Below, one piece after another: positions 1-8,280 of a stretch of 64,000 nucleotides of DNA. How positions within the stretch are numbered: the first letter of the stretch is position 1; the number at the start of each line of letters is the position of its first letter. Both the position numbers and the translations under genes were made by a program. Location of the stretch: NCBI GenBank assembly GCA_016868775.1, contig VGFT01000008.1, positions 1 through 64,000 of the forward strand, given 5' to 3'. The notes under the pieces were generated by a model. That model ran no database searches and was not told the origin of the DNA. It saw nothing but the letters and a program-made list of their open reading frames with translations. This DNA comes from Bacteroidota bacterium. Lineage in GTDB: Bacteria > Bacteroidota > Bacteroidia > Chitinophagales > Chitinophagaceae.

Positions 1-451
1 ACATACTTTTCGTTTAAGCCAGCCTGTCGATACTTTTTTTTAGTATGTTGTTTTCAAGCAGTAAATCAGCTACAAGTTCCTTAAGCTCTTTATTTTTATT
101 TCGTAGATCAGCTACTTCATCACTGGTAGCCTCCCTTGTAGTATCGCCAGATAGACGCTTTTTACCCGCTTCCATAAACTCTTTGTTCCACTTATAAAAG
201 GTGGCTTGGGATATACCATGTTTGCGACAAAGCTCTGCAATGGAGTATTCCCCTCGTTGAGCTTCCATTACGATTACTAACTTTTGTTCTGAGGAAAAGA
301 GTCTCCTTGTCTTGCGGCGGATCTCTTTAATGAAGTTCTCTGTAGATTGTTTTGGCTTCTGTTCCATGTCATTATTGGTTTAATTATTAATGATGGAAAC
401 ACTCTACTAATTTAGACTATATTTTGTCCAATTTATGCTGACGATTTACAA
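1..451 (-). mobile_element. IS3-type insertion element, right part only
   Basis: The element runs off the left window edge. It holds a transposase orfA on the minus strand. Its outer end is placed near 451 because a second, shorter copy (59646-59916) is almost identical up to that base and the sequences then diverge. Immediately to the right, a recombinase reading frame starts abruptly with a stop codon (439-441) lying inside the IS, so the IS has cut that gene. The orfB half is expected left of the window. Confidence 0.75.
14..367 (-). CDS. IS3-family transposase OrfA (helix-turn-helix)
   Basis: A 117-residue protein typical of IS3 OrfA. It has an N-terminal helix-turn-helix (about residues 25-65, including CRKHGISQATFYKW) that would bind the IS ends, followed by a leucine-zipper-like helix (about 85-115, LRNKNKELKEL and LLLENNILKK) for multimerisation. 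An A8G run on the coding strand (41 down to 33) near the end of the frame is a good slippery site for the programmed -1 shift that IS3 elements use to make OrfAB. OrfB itself lies outside the window. A truncated second copy of this gene occurs at about 59690-59830. Confidence 0.85.
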   Translation of the reverse strand: MEQKPKQSTENFIKEIRRKTRRLFSSEQKLVIVMEAQRGEYSIAELCRKHGISQATFYKWNKEFMEAGKKRLSGDTTREATSDEVADLRNKNKELKELVADLLLENNILKKSIDRLA

Positions 452-1099
452 GTGGCAGTCCACTCACGGGCTATCATAGCAAGAAGAAAAATTTATTTTA
501 CTACAAGTCCATAAAGCAAGGAACTAAGCTGAGCGTATCAGCGAAAAATTTGAACGAGAAATTTGAACATGTGATGAGCCACTTTGAATACGATCTAAAG
601 TATAAAGACCGTCTCAAAAATATTTTATTGGATAAGCTTAAAGACTGCTTTGCTGACGATCATGTCAATGAAAAAAATTCGCGCAAGCGAATTACTGAGA
701 TCAAGAGTCAGTTGGAAAAAGTAGAAGAGCGCTTTGTATTAGGTGAGATTTCAAAAGAGCAGTATGAGAAATTTTCAACGCTCTACTCTGGTCAAATCAA
801 GTCGATTGAGCAAGAACTCGATCAATCCGGCAAAATCAGTTCTAACCTTGAATTAGCGGTCGAAAAAGGACTGAAATACGCACAGAACCTCCGCCAGCTA
901 TGGGTTTCATCGGATTACCATGAAAAACAACGCTTACAATATTTGGTCTTTCCGGAAGGAATGCTGTATAGTAAGAAAAATGATGAAGTTCTAACCACAA
1001 GAATTAATACCCTGTTCGGTCAAATCGCCTTGCTGTCAAGGACTTCAGGGAAAAATAAAAAAGGCAAACCTGAAACGGAATGCCTTTTTGGAAGTAGTG
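451..1099 (+). pseudogene. Serine recombinase C-terminal remnant, 5' end lost to IS
   Basis: The open frame from 451 reads SGSPLTGYHSKKKN, then SVSAKNLNEKFEHVM and a long charged coiled-coil. This is the order seen in large serine recombinases: recombinase zinc-ribbon segment (LTG.SKGK, SA..L...F) and C-terminal coiled coil. The resolvase and DNA-binding parts are missing, and the cysteines expected in the zinc ribbon are serine or other residues here, fitting decay. There is no stop before the antisense tRNA, so the frame runs through it into the PIG-L gene and gives a spurious 440-residue ORF starting with TTG at 550. I treat it as a dead fragment of an integrated element. Confidence 0.6.
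1057..1089 (-). terminator. Intrinsic terminator of tRNA-Arg
   Basis: The stem AAAAAGGCA/TGCCTTTTT with a 14-nt spacer ends in a T-run on the minus strand, directly downstream of the tRNA gene. The structure is symmetric and could also act on the plus strand. Confidence 0.65.
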
Positions 1100-1100
1100 T

Positions 1101-1170
1101 AGCCTCGCCTAGAATCGAACTAGGATCTGGAGCTTCGGAAACTCTTATACTATCCATTGTACTACGAGGC
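1101..1170 (-). tRNA. tRNA-Arg, anticodon CCG
   Basis: Read on the minus strand, the acceptor stem GCCTCGT pairs with GCGAGGC. The T-arm is CCTAG-TTCGATT-CTAGG. The anticodon stem-loop AGAGT-TTCCGAA-GCTCC gives anticodon CCG. CCA is not encoded. The antisense strand is read through by the recombinase remnant, giving the SPRIELGS-like peptide that is a familiar artefact of tRNA antisense reading. Its position next to a recombinase fragment fits use as an integration site. Confidence 0.88.
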
Positions 1171-1233
1171 CGGAAAGGCAGCAATTTAATCAATTCCGGC
1201 GCAATTTCAAGGCCGATTGAATACCTTAGCCTG

Positions 1234-1872
1234 ATGAAATTCGACTTCAAACGGGTATTGATCCTGGCCCCCCATACCGACGATGGCGAATTCGGCTGCG
1301 GAGGTACTATCCATAAAATGGTCGAGTCCGGAGCCGATGTATACTACGCCGCCTTTTCGGCCTGCCAACAGTCCGTTCTGAAGGAATTCCCTTCCGATAT
1401 CCTCATCACCGAGGTCAAAAATGCCACCCGAATCCTCGGCATCAAACCGGAGCATCTGGTGCTGATGGACTACCAAGTCCGAACCTTCAACTACCGCCGC
1501 CAAGAAATCCTCGAAGACATCCTCCGACTAAAAAAACAGATCAACCCCGACCTCGTAATCATGCCCTCGGTGAATGACATTCATCAGGACCATCACACCA
1601 TCGCCACCGAAGGCACCCGGGCTTTCAAAAACAGCACGCTCCTCTGCTACGAAATGCCGTGGAATAATTTCTCCTTCCAAACGACTTGCTTCGTTCCACT
1701 TACCGAAAAAGAGATCGCGGTAAAAGCACAAGTCCTCACCGAATACAAATCACAAGCCCACCGACCTTACGCCAACGAAGAATTTATCCGCTCCCTGGCC
1801 CGCACCCGAGGCGTACAAGTAGATCAACCCTACGCTGAAGTCTTTGAAGTGATACGATGGATCATCCAATAA
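1234..1872 (+). CDS. PIG-L/LmbE family deacetylase
   Basis: A 212-residue protein with the hallmarks of zinc-dependent PIG-L (LmbE-like) N-acetyl-sugar deacetylases: APHTDDGEFGCGG near the N-terminus (metal and catalytic Asp) and DIHQDHHT in the middle (metal His). The ATG at 1234 was chosen because the family begins a few residues before this motif. The longer upstream frame is recombinase remnant and tRNA antisense. The gene overlaps the following ATP-grasp gene by 16 bp, so the two are probably one operon. The substrate is unknown. A GlcNAc-type sugar conjugate is the family norm. Confidence 0.85.
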   Translation: MKFDFKRVLILAPHTDDGEFGCGGTIHKMVESGADVYYAAFSACQQSVLKEFPSDILITEVKNATRILGIKPEHLVLMDYQVRTFNYRRQEILEDILRLKKQINPDLVIMPSVNDIHQDHHTIATEGTRAFKNSTLLCYEMPWNNFSFQTTCFVPLTEKEIAVKAQVLTEYKSQAHRPYANEEFIRSLARTRGVQVDQPYAEVFEVIRWIIQ

Positions 1873-2912
1873 ACGTACTAATAACGGGGGCCGGGGCACC
1901 GGGCGGACCAGGCATCCTCCAAGCCCTTCGCTCCGCTGCCAATATAAAACTCCTCGCAGCCGATGCCGATCCCCTCGCGGCCGGACGATTCCTGGGCGAA
2001 CCCTTTATCCAAATCCCCCCAGCCAACGATCCATCTTTCGTCGATGCCGTACTACAACAATGCATCAAACACCAAATACAAATCGTATTCCCCCTCGTCA
2101 CCAAAGAACTGCTTCCCCTCGCAATGGCCAAAGAAAAGTTTAAAGTGCAAGGAATACAAGTACTCGTTTCCGACAGCAAACCACTCGAGATCGCCAACAA
2201 CAAAGCCCGACTCCTAGAACACATAAAACAAGCCGGCATTCCCTGCCCCGCATTTCAAGTGGCCCGATCTGCCGAAGAACTAAAATCCGCTTGCGAATCT
2301 CTCGGCTATCCCCAACAACCCGTTGTGATGAAACCTGCTTCCGCAAACGGCTCAAGAGGAATCCGAATTTTAGATAATCATAAAAATCGTTTCGAACTTC
2401 TATTCAACGAAAAACCAAACGGACTCTTTAGACGATTGGAAGAAATCCTCCCCCTCTTGAATGGCAATGAAATTCCGGAACTAGTGGTAATGGAATTTCT
2501 TCCTGGCGATGAATATTCGGTGGATACCTTGATGAAAAACGGTGAAGTTCAACTCATCATTCCACGCAAACGAATCAAACTATCCGCAGGCATATCTATA
2601 AAAGGGATCATAGAAAAAAATGAGGCGGTCATTGAATATTGCCGCTGCATTCTTTCCAGTCTTGATTTAAATGGACCCATTGGCATTCAGGTAAAAGCAG
2701 ACCGTACCGGTGCCTTCAAACTGCTGGAGATCAATCCCCGTATTCAAGGAACCAGCGTGGCTGCCCTCGGTGCCGGAGTCAATTTACCCCTGCTTGCCGT
2801 GCAACAAGCGATGGGAATTCCCCTCCCCCATCCCATCCACATAAAATGGGGAATAGGATTCGTTCGATATTACGAAGAAGGTTTTTTTAATAGCGGCGAG
2901 CTCAACAAATAA
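1857..2912 (+). CDS. ATP-grasp family ligase (CarB-like)
   Basis: A 351-residue protein with an N-terminal Rossmann-like pre-ATP-grasp domain (NVLITGAGAPGGPGI, residues 5-20), a linker (NNKARLLEHIKQAGIPCP) and an ATP-grasp core. The core has VVMKPASANGSRGI for nucleotide phosphate, VMEFLPGDEYSVD for the adenine side, and LLEINPRIQGTS with the metal-binding Glu and Asn. Such enzymes join a carboxylate to an amine or thiol through an acyl-phosphate. The partner substrate cannot be read from sequence. Coupling to the PIG-L deacetylase by a 16-bp overlap suggests that a deacetylated amino sugar is the acceptor, but this is inference. Confidence 0.8.
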   Translation: MDHPINVLITGAGAPGGPGILQALRSAANIKLLAADADPLAAGRFLGEPFIQIPPANDPSFVDAVLQQCIKHQIQIVFPLVTKELLPLAMAKEKFKVQGIQVLVSDSKPLEIANNKARLLEHIKQAGIPCPAFQVARSAEELKSACESLGYPQQPVVMKPASANGSRGIRILDNHKNRFELLFNEKPNGLFRRLEEILPLLNGNEIPELVVMEFLPGDEYSVDTLMKNGEVQLIIPRKRIKLSAGISIKGIIEKNEAVIEYCRCILSSLDLNGPIGIQVKADRTGAFKLLEINPRIQGTSVAALGAGVNLPLLAVQQAMGIPLPHPIHIKWGIGFVRYYEEGFFNSGELNK

Positions 2913-2916
2913 TCGC

Positions 2917-4053
2917 TCAACGAAACATCACGCCCGCCGCCGCACGTAAAAAAGGAAGTGTCGGCAACGAAGAGATGAGTTGCCATTCCTGCTTCAACGA
3001 AGATTCATTATCCAAAAAAGAAAATACCCGCTGTACGGGATTGCGCGCAAACAACCGAGCGAATACCCGATCGCCCGGCCAATATCCCTTGGCAAGTACA
3101 TCCAACAACACCCGATCGTAAAACATAAATCGATCCGGATCGCCGGATAAATTCCACAGCGACCTCCCCTCGATCAGCGCCTTGGCGATCTGCTCCGAAC
3201 GCTTCTGAATAAATTGAAAGGTATATCCGCTCGACGCTTTGGTCTGTCCACCCGCCGTACCCAACTGATACATCCCCTGGTGATAGAAAGGAAAAGACTG
3301 ACCCGTCATCGGAATCACCCCAAATTCCTCCTCAACGATCTTATGTGAACCGATTTTCAAATATTCTCGCAAATAATCATCCAATCCCCGGTCATACTCC
3401 TCCGGTTGCAAAAGTTTTTCTGTAAATAAGGTGTATTCAATCAACGCGCGACGAGCCGACACCGGCAACACATAGGCGAAGGTGGTGCCGTGACGCTGAT
3501 CGACTCGAAAGTCCATCAAGGTGGCCGCCCCCGGATCAAAAAAATCCTGCTCCGTTTCGATCACTCGCCCTTTGAAATGCTGCAACAAATGCGTCGCTTT
3601 CGGATCTTTCTTAGCCGGATCGAAAATGGAATTGAAGACCAAAGCCCTCTCCCTTTCTCTTTCCCCACAGGGGGAAGGGACGGGGTGGGGGCTTTCAACT
3701 TCTTCGTACCGCAACTCCACCTGCGGATACTGTTCCAATACCCCCATGCAATGACGGTAAAAATCAATGCCTCGGATCATTTTGTAGCGATAGGGAGCAA
3801 GGGATAGATCGGATGAAAATTCGTTGCTGTAAAAAGCGACACGGCCCCAGGCGTGGTGGACCAGTTGCTCAAAATATCCATCGCCTTTTTCCCAAAAACA
3901 CCAGGTACGGTCGTTCAGGTTCTTGGGAGATTTCTCAAAGACCAAAACGCGTTTGTCGGACAAGTAGCCTGCCTCTGCCAGTCGAACCAGCAGGCTCAAA
4001 CCGGCACAACCGGCCCCCAGAAAAACCAGGTCGTATGATCGAGATGAATTCAA
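2917..4053 (-). CDS. crtY: Lycopene beta-cyclase
   Basis: A 378-residue flavin-dependent lycopene cyclase that would close the beta-ionone rings of lycopene. It has an N-terminal dinucleotide fold (DLVFLGAGCAGLSL, residues 8-21), the family motif NDRTWCFWEKG (47-57) and MDFRVDQ in the centre. It is the last gene of the leftward crt operon, 20 bp after crtZ. Residues about 121-137 (SPHPVPSPCGERERERA) match no cyclase segment I know and are encoded by a GC-rich palindromic repeat. It is an in-frame insertion of an element also found in rmlB of this window. The frame is otherwise intact, so the product is probably active. Confidence 0.9.
   Translation of the reverse strand: MNSSRSYDLVFLGAGCAGLSLLVRLAEAGYLSDKRVLVFEKSPKNLNDRTWCFWEKGDGYFEQLVHHAWGRVAFYSNEFSSDLSLAPYRYKMIRGIDFYRHCMGVLEQYPQVELRYEEVESPHPVPSPCGERERERALVFNSIFDPAKKDPKATHLLQHFKGRVIETEQDFFDPGAATLMDFRVDQRHGTTFAYVLPVSARRALIEYTLFTEKLLQPEEYDRGLDDYLREYLKIGSHKIVEEEFGVIPMTGQSFPFYHQGMYQLGTAGGQTKASSGYTFQFIQKRSEQIAKALIEGRSLWNLSGDPDRFMFYDRVLLDVLAKGYWPGDRVFARLFARNPVQRVFSFLDNESSLKQEWQLISSLPTLPFLRAAAGVMFR
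3643..3703. repeat. In-frame palindromic repeat (family A) in crtY
   Basis: The core CTTTCCCC-ACA-GGGGGAAGG is an interrupted palindrome flanked by CCCTCTCCC and GGGGTGGGGGC. Read on the minus strand it encodes SPHPVPSPCGER. The same architecture and peptide ([11 protein letters not shown]) occurs at 16766-16812 inside rmlB. Confidence 0.75.
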
Positions 4054-4073
4054 ATTGAATAGAAGGCTGAAAA

Positions 4074-4586
4074 TTACTCCTTCTCTGCCGCATAATGCAC
4101 TTTGCTACTGCCGGCCATCAGGGCCTTATCCCGCTTCACTTTTTCCCAATACTTCTTTCCCACATACAAAAAGCCAAAACTCTCGCCGTCCTCTTTGTTT
4201 AAATGCTTGTGGTGCATTTTGTGTGCCCAACGAATGGCCCGGACATAAATATGATTGCTACGAGAAAACCATTTCAGACGCTGATGAATAATCACGTCAT
4301 GCACCAAAAAGTAGGCGATGCCGTAGAGCATGATGCCAAAGCCGATGGATTGCATCCACCACATAGCTTGGTAGGTCCCAAAATAGATCAGCAAAAAACT
4401 TGGCACGGCAAAAATGAACGCGAACCAGTCGTTCTTCTCAAAAATACCGGGCTCTACCTGATGATGATCTTTGTGTAAAACCCATAAAAATCCATGCATC
4501 ACATATTTATGGGTGCACCAGGTGATCCCTTCCATGATCAGGAAGGTGGCGAGGAGGACGCCGAGGTAAGAGAGGAGGAACATCAT
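4074..4586 (-). CDS. crtZ: Beta-carotene hydroxylase (fatty-acid hydroxylase superfamily)
   Basis: A 170-residue di-iron membrane hydroxylase that would convert beta-carotene to zeaxanthin. The conserved histidine clusters are visible: THKYVMH and HKDHH near residues 25-43, HDVIIHQR near 95-102, and HKMHHKH near 122-128. Hydrophobic segments at about 5-22, 55-72 and 75-92 place it in the inner membrane. It lies between idi and crtY with short spacers (6 and 20 bp), so the operon should end in zeaxanthin or a derivative. Confidence 0.92.
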   Translation of the reverse strand: MMFLLSYLGVLLATFLIMEGITWCTHKYVMHGFLWVLHKDHHQVEPGIFEKNDWFAFIFAVPSFLLIYFGTYQAMWWMQSIGFGIMLYGIAYFLVHDVIIHQRLKWFSRSNHIYVRAIRWAHKMHHKHLNKEDGESFGFLYVGKKYWEKVKRDKALMAGSSKVHYAAEKE

Positions 4587-4592
4587 GCAAAA

Positions 4593-5141
4593 TTAACCCG
4601 CGAGGGCCACAGAATGTTCGAATTGATCCAGCCACCAGAATTTAATTCTGGGAAAAGCGATGCGTAGCCAGATGGTAAATTTTTCGGGAAACTGCTCGAT
4701 CGACTCCTCCAGCTGGATAATACTAATGTAACTGTGATCCATCACTTCCTCCTGATTCGGAAGTATCTCCCCATCATAAATACCGGTAAAGACGTGATCG
4801 ATCTCATTTTCCACGAGCCCTTTGTCTAATCCTGCTGTATAGGTAAAGGTGAAAGCGTGAAACAATTCCGTTTGAAACCCCATTTCTTCCTGCAGCCGGC
4901 GGTAAGCGGCGTCTTCGGTTGATTCGCCTGGACGAGGGTGAGAACAACAAGTGTTCGTCCACAACCCACCGCTGTGATATTTTCCAACCGCCCGCTGTTG
5001 AAGAAGCAATCGGCCCCGGCTGTTGAATACAAAAACACTGAAGGCCCGGTGCAGGAGTCCCTGTTCATGCGCAGCCATCTTTTCGCAAGAACCTACGGAC
5101 TGGTCTTGTTCATTTACGAGTATGACTTGTTCCAATTCCAT
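4593..5141 (-). CDS. idi: Isopentenyl-diphosphate delta-isomerase, type I
   Basis: A 182-residue Nudix-fold enzyme interconverting IPP and DMAPP, the precursors of phytoene. The active-site cysteine motif TNTCCSHPRPGE and the Nudix-like segment AYRRLQEEMGF are present. Its ATG overlaps the crtB stop codon by one base (TGATG at 5143-5139), which indicates translational coupling. Placement within the crt operon suggests a dedicated supply of DMAPP for pigment. Confidence 0.92.
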   Translation of the reverse strand: MELEQVILVNEQDQSVGSCEKMAAHEQGLLHRAFSVFVFNSRGRLLLQQRAVGKYHSGGLWTNTCCSHPRPGESTEDAAYRRLQEEMGFQTELFHAFTFTYTAGLDKGLVENEIDHVFTGIYDGEILPNQEEVMDHSYISIIQLEESIEQFPEKFTIWLRIAFPRIKFWWLDQFEHSVALAG

Positions 5142-5977
5142 CAGATCAATCGGAGTTGATTTTTTACCCCGGCGCGCAAAACGATCAGGGCTTTGTGATA
5201 GTTGGGGATGCGGATCCGGGAATCAAGGATTTCCTGGGGTTCGGTAAGTCGGATCTTTTTAAACAAAGAGAGATAATATTTATAGGCCACATACACACCA
5301 AACCGAGCTTTCAAGGGCAATTCTTTAATACCCGCGTAGGCATGATCGAAATCAGATTGTATATCTGCTTCAATTCTTCGCTTGTCGGACTCAGTAAAAT
5401 TGCTGAAGTCACAGTCCGGAAAATAGACCCGTGACAACCCATTGTAGTCCGCTTTTATATCGCGCAAGAAATTTACTTTTTGAAGTGCGGCCCCCAGGGA
5501 ACGAGCGGATGCCTCCAGTCGTTTATAAAGCTCCCGATCGCCTTCACAAAAAACATGCAGACACATAAGTCCCACTACCTCTGCCGAGCCATAGATATAC
5601 TCTTTGTATTCGGCATCATTATACCGTGTCTTTTTCAGGTCAAATTCCATACTGCGGAAAAAAGCATGGATCAAATGAGGGTCAATATTGTATTTATTTA
5701 CCGTTTTCTGGAAACTATGTACAATGGGGTTTAGACTGAGTCCGCGTTCGATTGAACTGAACGTATCTTCCTTCATACTGGCCAGAAGGCTTGACTTATC
5801 CAGGTGGTGAAAGGTGTCTACGATCTCATCTGACAACCGTACGAATCCGTATATGTCACAGACCGCCTGGCGTAAATCGCTATGTAAAAGCCTGATAGCG
5901 GAGGAAAACGATGTACTATAACGCCGGGTAAACTGGCGGCTACAGGCTTCGCTCGATTGATGAAACAGCTCGATCAT
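5141..5977 (-). CDS. crtB: Phytoene synthase
   Basis: A 278-residue squalene/phytoene synthase joining two geranylgeranyl diphosphates. The two Asp-rich Mg-diphosphate motifs are visible: SDEIVDTFHHLD (about 47-59) and LRDIKADY (about 170-177), along with the family signature around GLMCLHVFCEGD and SLGAALQKVNFLRD. It sits 15 bp downstream of crtI and is fused by a one-base overlap to idi. Confidence 0.93.
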   Translation of the reverse strand: MIELFHQSSEACSRQFTRRYSTSFSSAIRLLHSDLRQAVCDIYGFVRLSDEIVDTFHHLDKSSLLASMKEDTFSSIERGLSLNPIVHSFQKTVNKYNIDPHLIHAFFRSMEFDLKKTRYNDAEYKEYIYGSAEVVGLMCLHVFCEGDRELYKRLEASARSLGAALQKVNFLRDIKADYNGLSRVYFPDCDFSNFTESDKRRIEADIQSDFDHAYAGIKELPLKARFGVYVAYKYYLSLFKKIRLTEPQEILDSRIRIPNYHKALIVLRAGVKNQLRLI

Positions 5978-5992
5978 ATATCAAATTAACGA

Positions 5993-7468
5993 TTACTGAA
6001 GAGATTTCAACACTTCACCGGCTACCACTTCTCCACTGATCAGGCTGGGGGGTACGCCCGGACCGGGTACCGTCAGCTGGCCAGTGAAGAATAAGTTACT
6101 GACCTTCTTGCTTTTACAAGAAGGCCGAAAGATCGCTGTTTGCAATAAGGTATTCGCCAAACCATAGGCATTCCCCTGAAAAGAATTGTAATCAGCCCGA
6201 AAATCCCTGACCGAATACATCTTTTTATATACGACCGCATCCCGGATCGGTTCCCCCAAATGCTTTTCCACCCGCTGGGCAATTACCTGAAAATAATGTT
6301 CCCGCAATTCTTCCGTATCGCCTTCCAATCCGGAGGCGATGGGGATCAAAAACACGATATTCTCATGTCCGGCCGGAGCCACCGATGGATCGGTCAACGA
6401 GGAAACACTCACATAAAACAACGGCGCCTTGGGCCAACCGGGTTTTTTATAGATCTCCTCACCGTGGGGCGCAAAGGGCACATCAAAAAACAAGGAATGA
6501 TGCTGTATATTCTTGAGCTTCTTGTTCAGTCCCACATAATACATCAAACAAGAAGGTGCCATCACCCGTTTTTTCCAATACGAAGAAGTGTATGCCCGGT
6601 ATGCAGGCGCCAGCAACTCCCGTTCGGTGTGTTCATAGTCGGCCCCGCTGATTACCGCATCCACTAAATAGGTTTGCCGATCGGTAACGACCTCCGAGGC
6701 CTTGCCATTTTTTATTTGGATGGATCGAACGGGTTCATTGAACTTGAACTCCACGCCCAACTCCACCGCGAGGTCATACATGGCTTGTACGATGGCATAC
6801 ATTCCGCCCTCGGGATACCAGGTACCTCCTTTGATGTCGGCATAATTCATCAGACTATATAAGGCGGGCGTGTCTTGGGCAAGAGCCCCCAGGAAAAGGA
6901 CCGGAAACTCCATCAATTGACGAAGTTTCGGATGTTGGAAGAAATGAGCAATGTGTTTGCTGATAGCGGTAAAGACCTGAAGTTTGAACACCCCACTGAT
7001 GGTTTCCCAGTCCATGAACTCAAGCAGTGAACGACCGGGCTTGTACACCAAACGATTTACACCCACCTCATATTTATAGGCAGCCTCCTTTAGAAATTGA
7101 TCCAGTCGTTGAGCCGAACCGGGCTCGAATGTCTCGAATACTTGCCGCAATTGGGAATAATCGGCGGGGAGGTCGGTGTGGCTATCGGACCAATACACCC
7201 GATAAGATGGATCGAGTCGGTGCAGCGCATAATAATCAGATACCTTTTTCCCGAACTGCGCGAAGTATCGATCGAATACATCGGGCATCCAGTAAAAACT
7301 GGGGCCCATGTCGAACGTAAATCCATTTTCCTTGAGTTGCCGAGCCCTTCCGCCAGGCGTGGCATTTTTCTCGAGCAGCGTTACGCGGTGACCGGCCTTG
7401 GCCAGAAAAGACGCAGCAGACAAACCGGCAAATCCACTGCCGATCACGATCAGATTTTTTTTAGCCAA
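5993..7468 (-). CDS. crtI: Phytoene desaturase
   Basis: A 491-residue FAD-dependent CrtI-type desaturase turning phytoene into lycopene. The N-terminal FAD fold VIGSGFAGLSAASFLAKAGHRV and the FAD-proximal C-terminal signature FFTGQLTVPGPGVPPSLISG are both present. Length is normal for the family. It is 10 bp downstream of the ECF sigma gene and is the first structural gene of the operon. Confidence 0.94.
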   Translation of the reverse strand: MAKKNLIVIGSGFAGLSAASFLAKAGHRVTLLEKNATPGGRARQLKENGFTFDMGPSFYWMPDVFDRYFAQFGKKVSDYYALHRLDPSYRVYWSDSHTDLPADYSQLRQVFETFEPGSAQRLDQFLKEAAYKYEVGVNRLVYKPGRSLLEFMDWETISGVFKLQVFTAISKHIAHFFQHPKLRQLMEFPVLFLGALAQDTPALYSLMNYADIKGGTWYPEGGMYAIVQAMYDLAVELGVEFKFNEPVRSIQIKNGKASEVVTDRQTYLVDAVISGADYEHTERELLAPAYRAYTSSYWKKRVMAPSCLMYYVGLNKKLKNIQHHSLFFDVPFAPHGEEIYKKPGWPKAPLFYVSVSSLTDPSVAPAGHENIVFLIPIASGLEGDTEELREHYFQVIAQRVEKHLGEPIRDAVVYKKMYSVRDFRADYNSFQGNAYGLANTLLQTAIFRPSCKSKKVSNLFFTGQLTVPGPGVPPSLISGEVVAGEVLKSLQ

Positions 7469-7478
7469 GGGGCGATGT

Positions 7479-7976
7479 TTAGTGACGGACGATCTGCTCT
7501 TTCAGGAGTTTGCGGGCGAAGTGAATGCGACTCTTGATGGTTCCGAGCGGTTCGGAGAGCATGTCGGCGATCTCGTTGTATTTATATCCGTCAAAATACA
7601 ACAGAAAAGGCGTTTTAAAGATTTCCGGCAGGTTTTTGATCGCCGTCTGGATCTCTTTCATATTGATGTTGTGCTCCGCCTGATTGGGCACTGTTGCTGA
7701 ACTATGCAGCAAATATTCGTTGGGCGTATTGTCAAAAATGGTGCGCTGCTTGGCCTTGCGACGATAATTGTTGATGAAAATGTTGCGCATGATGGTGAAC
7801 AACCAAGCCTTGATGTTGGTGCCTACGTTGTATTTCTCCCGATTGGCCAGCGCCTTGTACAAGGTTTCCTGGTAGAGGTCGTTCGCCGTCTCGCTATCCC
7901 TCGTTAAGTTGATGGCGAATGGCTTCAGGAAGTCGGCATTGCTCAGGAGCAGATCATTGAATTCCATTGTTGACAT
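7479..7976 (-). CDS. ECF-type RNA polymerase sigma factor
   Basis: A 165-residue sigma-70 family protein with only regions 2 and 4. Region 2 includes RDSETANDLYQETLYKAL and WLFTIMRNIFINNYRR (about 25-77). Region 4 has a helix-turn-helix, KYNEIADMLSEPLGTIKSRIHFARKLL (about 130-156). No anti-sigma gene is adjacent. As the first gene of the crt operon it probably directs transcription of the pigment genes and perhaps other photoprotective genes. The divergent B12-MerR gene suggests that the sigma gene is itself light-controlled. Confidence 0.9.
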   Translation of the reverse strand: MSTMEFNDLLLSNADFLKPFAINLTRDSETANDLYQETLYKALANREKYNVGTNIKAWLFTIMRNIFINNYRRKAKQRTIFDNTPNEYLLHSSATVPNQAEHNINMKEIQTAIKNLPEIFKTPFLLYFDGYKYNEIADMLSEPLGTIKSRIHFARKLLKEQIVRH

Positions 7977-8001
7977 ACCGTGCTGTTTAAATTTTGGAAG
8001 C

Positions 8002-8009
8002 CAAAGTTA
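8002..8009 (-). promoter_or_regulatory. -7 element (TAACTTTG) before the sigma/crt operon
   Basis: This matches the Bacteroidota TAnnTTTG -7 consensus exactly and lies 26 bp upstream of the sigma ATG on the minus strand. I could not pick a convincing -33 TTTG with standard spacing. Confidence 0.55.
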
Positions 8010-8080
8010 AACAAAACAGGTGTTAGGTTGGATGATTTTGTTTAGTTTTTTTTGAAATAATTTAAACAAAATTGTTTGGG
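8007..8080. promoter_or_regulatory. Candidate operator with repeated TTTTGTTTA boxes
   Basis: Three copies of TTTTGTTTA lie within 75 bp of each other: on the minus strand at 8008-8016, on the plus strand at 8036-8044, and on the minus strand at 8063-8071. The last extends into a near-palindrome, AAACAAAATTGTTT. The boxes overlap and flank the -7 element of the sigma/crt operon and lie between it and the divergent CarH-like gene. They are therefore a reasonable binding site for that regulator. Function is inferred from repetition and position only. Confidence 0.4.
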
Positions 8081-8116
8081 GTTGATTTTGAAGGAGTTGT
8101 GGGATTTCATGAATGG

Positions 8117-8262
8117 TCCGATGTCGGGTGTCGGATGTCCGATTAGTTAAGAAAATAGTTAGTTATACTGCATCTTAACGGACTTCGGACACCGGACTGC
8201 TTTAGACAGCGGACGACGGTCATCGGACAGTCCGCTTCGCGGACTCCGAACCTTCCTGAACT
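8117..8262. repeat. Inverted-repeat element, family D (copy 1)
   Basis: Iterated words of the type GTCCGATGTCGG on the left and GGTCATCGGACAGTCCGC on the right can pair across an AT-rich centre. The right end carries the small palindrome GTCCGCTTCGCGGAC. It fills most of the otherwise gene-free stretch between the sigma and carH genes. Confidence 0.6.
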
Positions 8263-8280
8263 ACGTTTGTTCTCGTAGTT

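Noticed and set aside
550-1872. A single 440-residue fusion protein (recombinase plus PIG-L)
   Set aside because: The middle is antisense tRNA-Arg and a terminator; the PIG-L family start matches the ATG at 1234.
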